Source of the DNA: Pontibacterium sinense
GTDB lineage: Bacteria; Pseudomonadota; Gammaproteobacteria; Pseudomonadales; Balneatricaceae
Direction of reading: 5' to 3'
DNA: 64,000 nucleotides
Assembly: GCF_015209595.1 (NCBI RefSeq)
Contig: NZ_JADEYS010000018.1
Coordinates: 1 to 64,000 of the forward strand
Positions within the stretch are counted from its first letter, which is position 1. Each line of letters begins with the position of its first letter. Under the pieces are notes generated by a model that worked only from the letters and a program-made list of their open reading frames with translations, did no database searches and was not told the DNA's origin. This document shows positions 26,225 through 34,629 of the stretch, piece after piece. Position numbers and translations under genes: made by a program.

Positions 26225-26663
26225 ACACCGTCACCCTGCCAGTTAACCAATCCACTGATATTCGGAAACGACGGTTTTCCGATTGAAGAGATACCACCCC
26301 ACCACTCGAGCTTCCGTCCGGATAAAAAAGGATTTCGGGTTCCCCTTCATCCGAACCCAGTTCACGCATGACCTTTAGCTCGATACTGCCCGGCCATTGA
26401 TACAGCCTATCGGCGCCTGTCACCTTAATCGCGACCGGTTCTTCTATTTGCTCCACTGTAATGACATCACCTTCGGCAATGGCGCGACTGCGAGCGAAGC
26501 GTAGCAGTGCTGCAGCCTTTTGAGCCTCGCCTTTAATTTCTACACCGGGGATGAGCGCGGAAAACCTAGGTGCGACAATGCCGATAGCCAACACTGCGAT
26601 TAGCATCGTTATCAGTAACTCCAACAGCGTAAAGCCCTTCAGGCATTGGCGCTTAGCTGTCAT
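26217..26663 (-). CDS. gspH: Minor pseudopilin GspH
   Basis: The product is 148 residues with prepilin motif LKG-FTLLELLITM and Glu5. The conserved A-x-L-L-R-F-A-R-S-R-A-I segment near residue 50 and a C-terminal beta domain with F-Y-P-D-G-S-S-S-G-G are GspH hallmarks. It lies 35 bp after gspG and overlaps gspI. Confidence 0.9.
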   Translation of the reverse strand: MTAKRQCLKGFTLLELLITMLIAVLAIGIVAPRFSALIPGVEIKGEAQKAAALLRFARSRAIAEGDVITVEQIEEPVAIKVTGADRLYQWPGSIELKVMRELGSDEGEPEILFYPDGSSSGGVVSLQSENRRFRISVDWLTGRVTVYD

Positions 26664-26698
26664 CGGATCTTTTACCTCATAACATTAATTCCTGCGCG

Positions 26699-27148
26699 TT
26701 ACTCCCAACTCACCACATCACGGTCATCTCCCTCGCCGCCCTCTTTCTTATCTGCACCTAAGGACATCAGATCAAATTCACCATGATCCCCAGGATATTT
26801 GTATTGATAAGCCATTCCCCAAGGGTCATCTCGTATAACTTTTTTCTTGAGATAGGGCCCGTTCCAGCTAGACACTCCCGATGGCGCTTCGATCAAAGCG
26901 TTTAACCCTTCTGATGTGCTCGGGTAACTTCCCACTTCAAGCCGGTAAAGATCCAGCGCAGCACCCAACTCTTCAATCTGTAATGCGGCCGTTTTGCTTT
27001 TCGATCCCTCAAGTTGCTTAAACACCTGAGGGCCTACCAAGCTGGCAAGCAGTCCCAAAATTACAAGTACGACCAAGATTTCGAGCAAGGTAAATCCGCG
27101 TTGTCTTCCTTGCGCCTTGCTTTGTTTCGACGTGAATACGCGTGCCAT
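26699..27148 (-). CDS. gspG: Major pseudopilin GspG
   Basis: The product is 149 residues. The prepilin motif is QRG-FTLLEILVVL with Glu5. The body contains the GspG signature L-D-x-Y-R-L-E-V-G-x-Y-P-S-T-x-E-G-L-x-A-L, followed by W-x-G-P-Y-L and D-P-W-G-x-x-Y-x-Y-x-x-P-G, the calcium-binding C-terminal loop region. It builds the pseudopilus. No prepilin peptidase gene is in this window, so processing depends on one elsewhere. Confidence 0.95.
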   Translation of the reverse strand: MARVFTSKQSKAQGRQRGFTLLEILVVLVILGLLASLVGPQVFKQLEGSKSKTAALQIEELGAALDLYRLEVGSYPSTSEGLNALIEAPSGVSSWNGPYLKKKVIRDDPWGMAYQYKYPGDHGEFDLMSLGADKKEGGEGDDRDVVSWE

Positions 27149-27166
27149 AACAAAACTCTCCTCAAC

Positions 27167-28387
27167 TCAGATCGGAATATCGTTGATACTCATAATTGCT
27201 ACCAAAATTGACATGATGATTCCGGCGATCAGGATGCCCAATCCAACAATTAACACGGGGGTCAGAATCGACAAGGTACGCTGGATCGCCGTTGATACTT
27301 CGCGGTCGTAAACATCCGCGACCTTCAGCAGCATGCTTTCCAACTGACCGGTTTCCTCTCCCACCTGAATCATCTGCAATGCCAATGAAGGAAACAAACC
27401 GGTCGCCTGCAAGGGTCCCGCTAAGTGCTTGCCTTCTTTCAGGCTTTTTGTCGCTTTGTCGACTGCTTGCGCCATACAGGTGTTCCCGATGGTTTCCCGT
27501 GCAATCCCCAATGCACTCAGTAAGGGGACACCGCCCTGTACTAAAGTACCTAAACTGCGGCTGAATCGGGCCGTTTCTATACGTTGATTAACGCCCCCTA
27601 TCAGCCAAAGCCCTAATCGTTTTCGATGCCACCACAAACGGAACTCGGGTTTTGTCAGCAGGTGACGCCAATAGAGCAGTGCCACAATCAACACGAATAC
27701 ACCCCAGTGAAAATACGCCCGTATCCCCTCCGCCACTGCGATAACGATCGCTGTCGGCAGTGGCAACGCCTGCCCCATGTCTGAAAACAATGTCTGAAAT
27801 TGAGGCACAACATAGGTAAGAATGATTAGCAGCGAAATCGCAGCGACAATAACCAAAATAATCGGGTAGATCAGCGCAGATAGCACCTGATCCCGCAGGT
27901 GTTTACTGCGTTCAAGATAGGAAGCGAGCTGCTCCAGACCGTTGCCTAAGTCACCCGATACTTCTGCAGCCTGAACCATACTGACGTAGAAATGAGAGAA
28001 ACTTTCAGGCACATCAGCCAACACACGAGAAAGCGGTAAACCGCGCCGCACACCATCCTGAATCGGCTGAACCAGATCTAACAACTGCTGATCGTCACTC
28101 ACTTCCAGCATGATATCCAGTGCCCGGTCGAGAGCGATCCCTGCTTGCATCAGAGCCGATAACTGCTGGGTAAATACCAACAAACGCGTATCACTCAGTC
28201 CCCCGCTACCCACGCGTGTATTAAGCAACTGGGTGATACTGAAACCTTTCTCCCCGGGTTCCACCGCAACCGGGATAAGGCCTTTAGCCTGCAACTGATG
28301 GACGACAGTTTGCTCGTCTGCCCCCTCCAGTGAGCCACTGCGTGATTCCCCATCGGCGGTAACAGCTTGGTATTGAAAGAGAGGCAT
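27167..28387 (-). CDS. gspF: Type II secretion inner membrane platform protein GspF
   Basis: The product is 406 residues, the usual size. It has two T2SSF domains (~70-195 and ~272-395), each followed by strongly hydrophobic segments, three membrane helices in all, the last near 370-395. Family motifs include M-x-Q-A-G-I-x-L-x-x-A-L and F-x-R-x-L-G-T-L-x-x-G-G-V-P-L. It is the polytopic core of the assembly platform. It starts 3 bp after the gspE stop. Confidence 0.95.
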   Translation of the reverse strand: MPLFQYQAVTADGESRSGSLEGADEQTVVHQLQAKGLIPVAVEPGEKGFSITQLLNTRVGSGGLSDTRLLVFTQQLSALMQAGIALDRALDIMLEVSDDQQLLDLVQPIQDGVRRGLPLSRVLADVPESFSHFYVSMVQAAEVSGDLGNGLEQLASYLERSKHLRDQVLSALIYPIILVIVAAISLLIILTYVVPQFQTLFSDMGQALPLPTAIVIAVAEGIRAYFHWGVFVLIVALLYWRHLLTKPEFRLWWHRKRLGLWLIGGVNQRIETARFSRSLGTLVQGGVPLLSALGIARETIGNTCMAQAVDKATKSLKEGKHLAGPLQATGLFPSLALQMIQVGEETGQLESMLLKVADVYDREVSTAIQRTLSILTPVLIVGLGILIAGIIMSILVAIMSINDIPI

Positions 28388-28390
28388 TGT

Positions 28391-30115
28391 CTATGCCTCC
28401 TGTGTCACACGAATGACTTCTTCGATACTGGTCGAACCCATCAGCGCCTTACGGCAGCCATCCTGATACATCGTCCGCATACCCGCCGCTTTTGCCGCTT
28501 CCAGCAAGACACCGGCGTCTGCGTGCTTCAAGACCAGCCGGCGGATGTCATCCGTCACCACAAGTAATTCAGTTATGGCGATACGTCCGTGATACCCACT
28601 GCCTCCGCACTGCTCACACCCCTTCGGTCGGTATAATCGGGTGATAGGATGCTCTTTCGAACCCCGCAACCCCAGCTCATCAACGATCTCAGGTAATGGT
28701 TCGTAAGCTTCCCGACAGTGATCACACAAGCGCCTTACTAATCGTTGACCAATCACCGCATTGAGCGTGGACGTCAGCAGGTAGTCTTCAACCCCCATCT
28801 CTAACAGTCGGGTCACGCTGCTGACGGCATCATTCGTGTGCAACGTCGACAGTACAATATGACCGGTTAATGCGGACTGCACACAGATACGGGCCGTTTC
28901 AAGGTCTCGCATCTCACCGACCATGATGACGTCAGGGTCTTGTCGGACAATAGAGCGTAATGCACTGGCGAACGTAAGGCCGATGGAGGATTTCACCTGA
29001 ATCTGGTTTATCCCTTCCAACTGATATTCAACCGGGTCTTCAACGGTGATCAATTTGCTCTGTTCGGTATTCAGCTGACTCAGGGCAGTATAAAGCGTTG
29101 TGGTTTTACCACTGCCGGTAGGCCCTGTAACAATTAACATTCCGTGCGGTATCGAAAGCACAGAGTTCATCTGCGTCATCAAAAAATCATCAAAACCCAG
29201 CGAATCAAAATCCAGCGCAACCGTTTCACGATCCAGCAGACGCAATACGACACTTTCGCCGTGCATGGTGGGTACTGTAGACACACGTATATCCAGGTCT
29301 TTACCTTGCAGACGCATCTCGACACGACCGTCTTGCGGCAATCGCCTCTCGGCAATATTTAGCTTCGCCATTATTTTGATACGTGATATCACTGCGGGTG
29401 ACATGTTCACCGGCGGAGCTTCACCATTTTTTAGAACACCATCAATGCGATAACGAACTTTAAGCCAATTTTCAAACGGTTCGATATGAATGTCGGATGC
29501 ACGTGCTTCCACTGCACGCTGGATAATCAAATTCACCAGACGAATAACCGGCGCTTCACTCGCCATATCCTTAAGCTGTTCGATGTCTTGTTCGAGATCC
29601 TGTTCGTCGGCATCCACACCGGCGAGAATATCCCCCATCTTGCTGTGACCTTCTCCATACAGTCTCTCAATCGCGTTATCCAGTTCCGTTGCAACACCTA
29701 TTCGATAGTCAACGGTTTGTCCGGTGGCGACCTCGATAGCGGACACCGCAAATGTGTCCTGAGGGTCTGCCATTGCAATGACTAAACGCCCTTCATCTTC
29801 ATGAAGGGGCAACACATGGTTTTCTTTGAGAAAGCGATATGAGAGTCGATCACCCATAAATGGATCAGTAGGAAAATCACGTGACTGAACCAATGGCAGT
29901 TCATACATAGAGGCGAGTTGGTTGGCGATGTCGGTCTCCGACACTAGCCCCAATCGAATCAGCAGCGATGCAATTGGAGTATCATCGCTGCTCGATGCCC
30001 GCATCTGCATCACACGGGAAAAGTCGGTATCAGACAGGCATCCCGCTGCGACAAGTGCTTCGCCAAACGCCTGAGAATCAACTGCCAGTGAGGTCCCTTC
30101 AGATGAATTACTCAT
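28391..30115 (-). CDS. gspE: Type II secretion ATPase GspE
   Basis: The product is 574 residues. I chose the ATG at 30115 because CCGGAGGA lies eight bases before it; the codon at 30142 has none. Domains: MshEN-like N-terminal domains (~15-150), linker, AAA ATPase with Walker A GPTGSGKT (~331-338), Asp and His boxes, Walker B region I-M-V-G-E-M-R-D, and a zinc-binding CDHC...CEQC element. It is the cytoplasmic motor powering pseudopilus assembly. It is the first gene of the minus-strand operon; its promoter should lie in 30116-30339. Confidence 0.95.
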   Translation of the reverse strand: MSNSSEGTSLAVDSQAFGEALVAAGCLSDTDFSRVMQMRASSSDDTPIASLLIRLGLVSETDIANQLASMYELPLVQSRDFPTDPFMGDRLSYRFLKENHVLPLHEDEGRLVIAMADPQDTFAVSAIEVATGQTVDYRIGVATELDNAIERLYGEGHSKMGDILAGVDADEQDLEQDIEQLKDMASEAPVIRLVNLIIQRAVEARASDIHIEPFENWLKVRYRIDGVLKNGEAPPVNMSPAVISRIKIMAKLNIAERRLPQDGRVEMRLQGKDLDIRVSTVPTMHGESVVLRLLDRETVALDFDSLGFDDFLMTQMNSVLSIPHGMLIVTGPTGSGKTTTLYTALSQLNTEQSKLITVEDPVEYQLEGINQIQVKSSIGLTFASALRSIVRQDPDVIMVGEMRDLETARICVQSALTGHIVLSTLHTNDAVSSVTRLLEMGVEDYLLTSTLNAVIGQRLVRRLCDHCREAYEPLPEIVDELGLRGSKEHPITRLYRPKGCEQCGGSGYHGRIAITELLVVTDDIRRLVLKHADAGVLLEAAKAAGMRTMYQDGCRKALMGSTSIEEVIRVTQEA

Positions 30116-30339
30116 CCAGATATCCTCCGGTGCCAGAGTCATTAGAATACAAGACGATCCTTGTTAAGGTGTAATAACCGCCTTACATCTGTATGTATTT
30201 TGATCAAACAACCTATCTCCAATAATAGACCCAATTCCTCTGTTGCCCGCGACGTCGCCTGAAAATCTTTGATGAATTATTTAAAGCCCTGTAAATCTGA
30301 TAGCATGCTGCGACCATTTCTCATCGCGAATGACAGGTT

Positions 30340-31191
30340 ATGAACAAGGACATTCTTATCACGGGTTGCTCAACCGGTATCGGCTACGAAACCGCTCATT
30401 TACTGCGCTTACGCGGTTACCGCGTTTTCGCCACAGCACGAAAACCTGATGATGTGGAGCGCTTGAAAAAGGAAGGCTTTGAAGCACATATACTGGACTT
30501 GGACAGCAGTGACTCAATCACACAGGCGCTCGATTGGGTATTGGAGCACACCGACGGCAAGCTTTACGCGTTGTTTAACAACGGTGCTTACGGTCAGCCA
30601 GGTGCGGTCGAGGATTTAACCCGTGATGTCCTGCGTCAGCAGTTAGAAACTAACCTACTCGGTTGGCATGAACTCACCTGTAAGGTCCTGCCCATCATGC
30701 GTAAACAAGGTTACGGGCGGATCATTCAGAACAGCTCAGTGCTGGGATTAATCACACTAAAATATCGTGGTGCGTATAACTGCTCTAAGTTTGCTCTTGA
30801 AGGTTTAACCGATACCCTGCGTCAGGAGCTTCACGGTAGCAATATCTTCGTCTCGCTGGTCGAGCCAGGTCCGATCACCAGCCAATTTCGCGTCAATGCT
30901 TACAACGCATTTAAAGAGAACATTGATACGGAAAATAGTGCCCACAAAGAGGTCTATGCCGCGGTGAATAAGCGCCTGTCAAAACAGGATGTCGAGCGCG
31001 GAAACGATCCATTTACGCTGGAACCGGAGGCCGTTGTAAAGCGGGTAATACATGCACTGGAAAGTAAGCGTCCGAAAGAGCGCTATTACGTCACCTTCCC
31101 TACGTACCTGTTTGCTTACCTGCGCCGCTTCCTCTCTGCCCGCTGGCTTGACCGCATCCTGCGCCGGGTATCGGATGATGAGAATAAGTAA
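30340..31191 (+). CDS. Short-chain dehydrogenase, YbbO-like
   Basis: The product is 283 residues. It has the Rossmann TGCSTGIG motif at ~8-15, an N-N-G/A motif near residue 87-89, a catalytic Ser in N-S-S-V-L-G, and YxxxK at Y146/K150. The C-terminal extension with R-Y-x-V-T-F-P-T and a basic, hydrophobic tail resembles E. coli YbbO, an NADP-dependent aldehyde reductase. It is divergent from the secretion operon with a 224-bp gap. The substrate here is unknown. Confidence 0.85.
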   Translation: MNKDILITGCSTGIGYETAHLLRLRGYRVFATARKPDDVERLKKEGFEAHILDLDSSDSITQALDWVLEHTDGKLYALFNNGAYGQPGAVEDLTRDVLRQQLETNLLGWHELTCKVLPIMRKQGYGRIIQNSSVLGLITLKYRGAYNCSKFALEGLTDTLRQELHGSNIFVSLVEPGPITSQFRVNAYNAFKENIDTENSAHKEVYAAVNKRLSKQDVERGNDPFTLEPEAVVKRVIHALESKRPKERYYVTFPTYLFAYLRRFLSARWLDRILRRVSDDENK

Positions 31192-31204
31192 GAATCTATC
31201 TCTC

Positions 31205-31250
31205 TGTAGGGCGCCTTTAAAGGCGCCGGTCACCTGAAGGAGCCCCTACA
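31205..31250. repeat. REP-like palindromic element, copy 1
   Basis: TGTAGGG and CCCTACA form an outer 7-bp stem. Inside lies the 18-bp perfect palindrome GGCGCCTTTAAAGGCGCC (31210-31227). It starts 14 bp after the dehydrogenase stop. A degenerate copy follows at ~31346. The layout resembles intergenic REP sequences of gammaproteobacteria. Confidence 0.55.
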
Positions 31251-31345
31251 AAGCAGATCGTTTGAGTGTCGCGTTTCAATGCCTAACCTGCGGATTCAGG
31301 TAGCTCGGCTGAGCAATCAGTGTTTCGAGTTCATATGGTTTGAAC

Positions 31346-31388
31346 TGTAGGGCGTCTTTTAAGGCGCCGGTCGCCTAAAGGCGACCCA
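31346..31388. repeat. REP-like palindromic element, degenerate copy 2
   Basis: TGTAGGGCGTCTTTTAAGGC and GCCGGTCGCC... repeat the first ~40 bases of the element at 31205 with several changes; the outer stem is decayed. Both copies have the same orientation. Confidence 0.5.
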
Positions 31389-31428
31389 ACAAGGGAATCA
31401 GTTTATCCATAACATTACGCTCCCAAAA

Positions 31429-31453
31429 CGAAAAAAGGCGATCCGAGGATCGC
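31429..31453 (-). terminator. Intrinsic terminator of prpE
   Basis: AGGCGATCC and GGATCGCCT form a 9-bp stem, followed on the minus strand by TTTTTT. It lies 31 bp beyond the prpE stop. Confidence 0.85.
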
Positions 31454-31483
31454 CTAAACTGAGCTAAGGGTTGGAACTTCGTT

Positions 31484-33376
31484 TTATGCGGAAACCAGAC
31501 CGTGGCTTCCCATAATTTCTTGGATTTCCGGCAGAGACGCAGGATCATCGATGGTCGACGGGATTGTGTAATCCTTACCATCGGCGATCTGGCGCAGCAA
31601 TTTACGCAGAATCTTACCGGAACGTGTTTTAGGCAGGCGCTGAACAACAATCGCACGCTTGAAGCAGGCCACTGCACCGATCTCCTGACGTACCAAGGCA
31701 ACCAGTTCAGCTTCCAGCGCATCTTCTTCGATGTCTACGCCATTTTTCAGCAGGACCAGACCAACAGGTTGCTGACCTTTCAGCGGATCGTTAATACCGA
31801 TAACCGCACACTCAGCAACTGCATCATGTCCTGCAACAATTTCTTCCATCTCACCTGTCGACAAGCGATGACCTGCAACGTTGATGACATCATCGGTACG
31901 GCCCATGATAAACACGTAACCGTCTTCATCTTTATAACCACCGTCACCAGAGCAGTAGTATCCCGGGAACTCAGACAGATAGCCGGTACGGAAACGCTCG
32001 AAATCACCCCATACGGTTGGCAGACAGCTAGGAGGCAGAGGCAGTTTCAGCGCAATAGAGCCCTGCTCGCCCGCTGGCAGCTCATTACCTTCTGTGTCCA
32101 GGATCTGAACATTGAAGCCCGGTACAGGAACAGTCGATGAACCTGGCTTAGGTTCTTTCAGCTCAATACCTGTCATGTTGCCGCAGATTGACCAACCGGT
32201 CTCAGTCTGCCACCAGTGATCGATCACTGGCTTACCAGTCTTCTCAACAGTCCAATGATACGTAGGTGGGTCAAGACGCTCGCCCGCCATGAAGATTGTT
32301 TCGAGCTTAGACAGATCGTAGTTTGCCAGCAGCACCGCATCCGGATCTTCTTTCTTGATTGCACGGAACGCTGTTGGTGCTGCGAACAATGCTTTACAAC
32401 CGTATTCTGCACATACGCGCCAGAATGCGCCGGCATCCGGAGTACGAACCGGCTTACCTTCGTAGACAACCGTTGTACAACCCGCTAATAGCGGTCCGTA
32501 AACAATGTAAGAGTGACCAACAACCCAGCCTACATCCGAAGCGGCCCAGAACACATCACCCGCATCCATGTTGTAGATCGCTTTCATGGAGTATTTCAGT
32601 GCAACCGCATGACCACCGTTATCGCGCACAACACCTTTCGGCTTACCGGTTGTACCGGATGTGTAAAGAACGTATAGAGGGTCAGTACCTTTAACCGGTA
32701 CGCAGTCAGCCGGCTCTGCCGTTTCCATCGCCGTTGCCCAGTCGATATCGCGACCTTCAATCAGCGTTGCAGTCACCTCAGGACGCTGCAGTACAACACA
32801 TGCATTCGGCTTGTGCGCTGATTTTTCCATCGCTGAATCCAGCAGTGGCTTATATTCGATAACTTTGGAGATTTCGATACCGCAAGATGCGGTCACCACT
32901 ACTTTAGGCTCGGCATCATCGATACGTACAGCCAGTTCGTGTGGCGCAAAACCACCAAATACAACGGAGTGGATGGCACCCAGACGTGCAACAGCCAGCA
33001 TCGCGACAACCGCTTCAGGGATCATCGGCATATAAACAACAACGCGATCGCCTTTTTCTACGCCCTGAGATTTCAGAACGCCTGCGAATTTAGCAACTTC
33101 ATCGCGCAGCTCGCGGTAAGTCAGCTTACGCTTGGTGTCGGTTACTGGAGAATCGTAGATCATGGCCAGCTGATCAGCACGACCGTTTTCTACATGGTAA
33201 TCCAATGCCAGGTAAGCGGTGTTCATTTCACCATCAGCAAACCAGCGGTCAATGCCGTTCTCATCCTTGGACAAGATAGTTTCAGGCTTCTTAAACCACT
33301 CGATGGCTTCCGCCTTTTCACCCCAGAATGCTTCCGGAGTTTCGATGGACTTGTTGTACTCTGCTTGATAGGACAT
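31484..33376 (-). CDS. prpE: Propionyl-CoA synthetase PrpE
   Basis: The product is 630 residues, close to the 628 of E. coli PrpE. It is an ANL-family adenylating enzyme: YTSGTTGKPKGV (P-loop-like motif, ~240), W-W-Q-T-E-T-G-W, V-F-I-M-G-R-T-D-D-V-I-N-V-A-G-H-R-L and catalytic Lys in T-R-S-G-K-I-L-R near the C-terminus. The N-terminus and the W-A-A-S-D-V-G-W-V-V-G-H-S-Y-I-V-Y-G-P-L-L segment fit PrpE better than Acs. It activates propionate, possibly also acetate, to the CoA ester. The prpBCD genes are not beside it. The ribosome binding site is AGAAAGGA. Confidence 0.9.
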   Translation of the reverse strand: MSYQAEYNKSIETPEAFWGEKAEAIEWFKKPETILSKDENGIDRWFADGEMNTAYLALDYHVENGRADQLAMIYDSPVTDTKRKLTYRELRDEVAKFAGVLKSQGVEKGDRVVVYMPMIPEAVVAMLAVARLGAIHSVVFGGFAPHELAVRIDDAEPKVVVTASCGIEISKVIEYKPLLDSAMEKSAHKPNACVVLQRPEVTATLIEGRDIDWATAMETAEPADCVPVKGTDPLYVLYTSGTTGKPKGVVRDNGGHAVALKYSMKAIYNMDAGDVFWAASDVGWVVGHSYIVYGPLLAGCTTVVYEGKPVRTPDAGAFWRVCAEYGCKALFAAPTAFRAIKKEDPDAVLLANYDLSKLETIFMAGERLDPPTYHWTVEKTGKPVIDHWWQTETGWSICGNMTGIELKEPKPGSSTVPVPGFNVQILDTEGNELPAGEQGSIALKLPLPPSCLPTVWGDFERFRTGYLSEFPGYYCSGDGGYKDEDGYVFIMGRTDDVINVAGHRLSTGEMEEIVAGHDAVAECAVIGINDPLKGQQPVGLVLLKNGVDIEEDALEAELVALVRQEIGAVACFKRAIVVQRLPKTRSGKILRKLLRQIADGKDYTIPSTIDDPASLPEIQEIMGSHGLVSA

Positions 33377-33691
33377 AGCGCGGGTCCTTTCTCTGTCTTG
33401 TATTTATGTTATCTGCTGAAAGTAACGGGCCGTTATAGTTATTGTAGACAGTTGACCCGTTTGACTGAGGCTACTTTACCCGAACAGGATCACAATTTAA
33501 CTAATACAAAAGGCTTATAAGGGTGCTTACATCCAGTATCCATTAGGGCTACAGCCATTTTATTGACTTGAACCCTAAGACTAAGGACTGACGACAGATT
33601 GTCGACAATGTGAGTGATTTATCAAGATTTTGCAGCGCAGCATGCGCTGAAGCTCAGAAATGACGGGGATTTGGCCACAGATTGCAGACAC
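33377..33691. other. Intergenic region upstream of prpE
   Basis: No gene is supported. It should hold the prpE promoter on the minus strand. A perfect 12-bp palindrome, ATTGTCGACAAT, lies at 33598-33609, ~220 bp upstream of prpE. No other element was recognised. Confidence 0.5.
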
Positions 33692-33716
33692 AAAAAAGCC
33701 GCCCTAAGGCGGCTTT
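33692..33716 (-). terminator. Intrinsic terminator of panD
   Basis: AAAGCCGCC, a TTAG-type loop and GGCGGCTTT form a 9-bp perfect stem with TTTTTT on the minus-strand side. It lies 17 bp beyond the panD stop. Confidence 0.9.
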
Positions 33717-33733
33717 GTTAAAATTCTTTACGA

Positions 33734-34168
33734 TCAGATATCTTTTGGCTGTACCGGAATAGCTTCTTTCACACCGGTCAGCACATTGCGCTGATGAAGT
33801 TCTTCATCACTTGCACCGATACCACCATCTGCCTTCGCATTTTCGAAGTAACAGAGGGTTGGCTGGAAGTTATCTGCTTCCTGTTCATCCAGTTGTACGT
33901 ATGAGCAGATGATCAGCAGATCACCTTTGCTTGCCTTATGCGCCGCAGCTCCGTTAACAGAGATGATGCCACTGTTTGCTTCAGCAGCGATGGCATAAGT
34001 AGAGAAGCGCTCACCGTTATTGATATCGTAGATATGAATCTGTTCATATTCTCTGATGCCTGAACGCTCGAGCAGTACACTGTCGATTGCGCAAGAACCT
34101 TCGTAATGTAGCTCTGCGTGCGTAACAGTTACGCGATGCAATTTGGCCTTCAAGAATGTCTGCAGCAT
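33734..34168 (-). CDS. panD: Aspartate 1-decarboxylase PanD
   Basis: The product is 144 residues from the ATG at 34168, which aligns with the start of known PanD; a longer open frame to 34225 adds a non-homologous stretch. The self-processing site is Y-E-G24-S25-C, where cleavage yields the pyruvoyl group. [10 protein letters not shown] and [10 protein letters not shown] are conserved. It makes beta-alanine for pantothenate. It is longer than the ~126 residues of E. coli PanD, mainly because of ~20 extra residues ([11 protein letters not shown] and following) before the C-terminal A-I-P-V-Q. No panB or panC is adjacent. Confidence 0.95.
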   Translation of the reverse strand: MLQTFLKAKLHRVTVTHAELHYEGSCAIDSVLLERSGIREYEQIHIYDINNGERFSTYAIAAEANSGIISVNGAAAHKASKGDLLIICSYVQLDEQEADNFQPTLCYFENAKADGGIGASDEELHQRNVLTGVKEAIPVQPKDI

Positions 34169-34629
34169 AAACCTAAAACCTGCGTTTGCTTTCCTGCCCC
34201 GGATCTGGCTCCGGGTTCCCCCCAATATTGCTTCCCCAACAGATCCGTAGATCCGTTAATGAGAAGCCCTGCTCTATAAAAGTCCCGATACCTTTATAGA
34301 GTTCAGTGCACACTGTGCACTGCTCGCCTCACCCAGCATAAATTCCAAATATGTGGATGGCGGTGCGCATGGTACTAAAAACAAAGCCAAAATGAACTAG
34401 TCAATTTGGACAGTGATTTTTCACACGTACACGCGGTCGCCAATTCTACCACCAAATTTTAAAAAAATAAGGGTAATCCTTAGAATTCTTATGTCGCATT
34501 GGTGAAAATTTCACCAGCAGATAACGACTAACATTAAACTCATTCAATAAAAGTTGAATTAGACTCAAAGCATCTTGCAACTAATTGATTTAAAATACTG
34601 CGTTTCGATTTAACACCGGATAGAAAGCC
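34169..34629. other. Divergent panD-metH intergenic region
   Basis: No gene is supported in these 461 bp. A palindrome, GGTGAAAATTTCACC (34501-34515), and a looser inverted repeat, ATTCAATAAAAGTTGAAT (~34542-34559), lie 70-130 bp before metH. The first has TGAA...TTCA half-sites like MetR but with shorter spacing. No B12 or SAM riboswitch features were seen. Confidence 0.55.

Noticed and set aside
31484-33376. Acetyl-CoA synthetase (Acs)
   Set aside because: Length and N-terminal sequence fit PrpE better, although activity on acetate cannot be excluded.
34169-34629. B12 or SAM riboswitch before metH
   Set aside because: No B12 box or SAM aptamer features were found on the plus strand.
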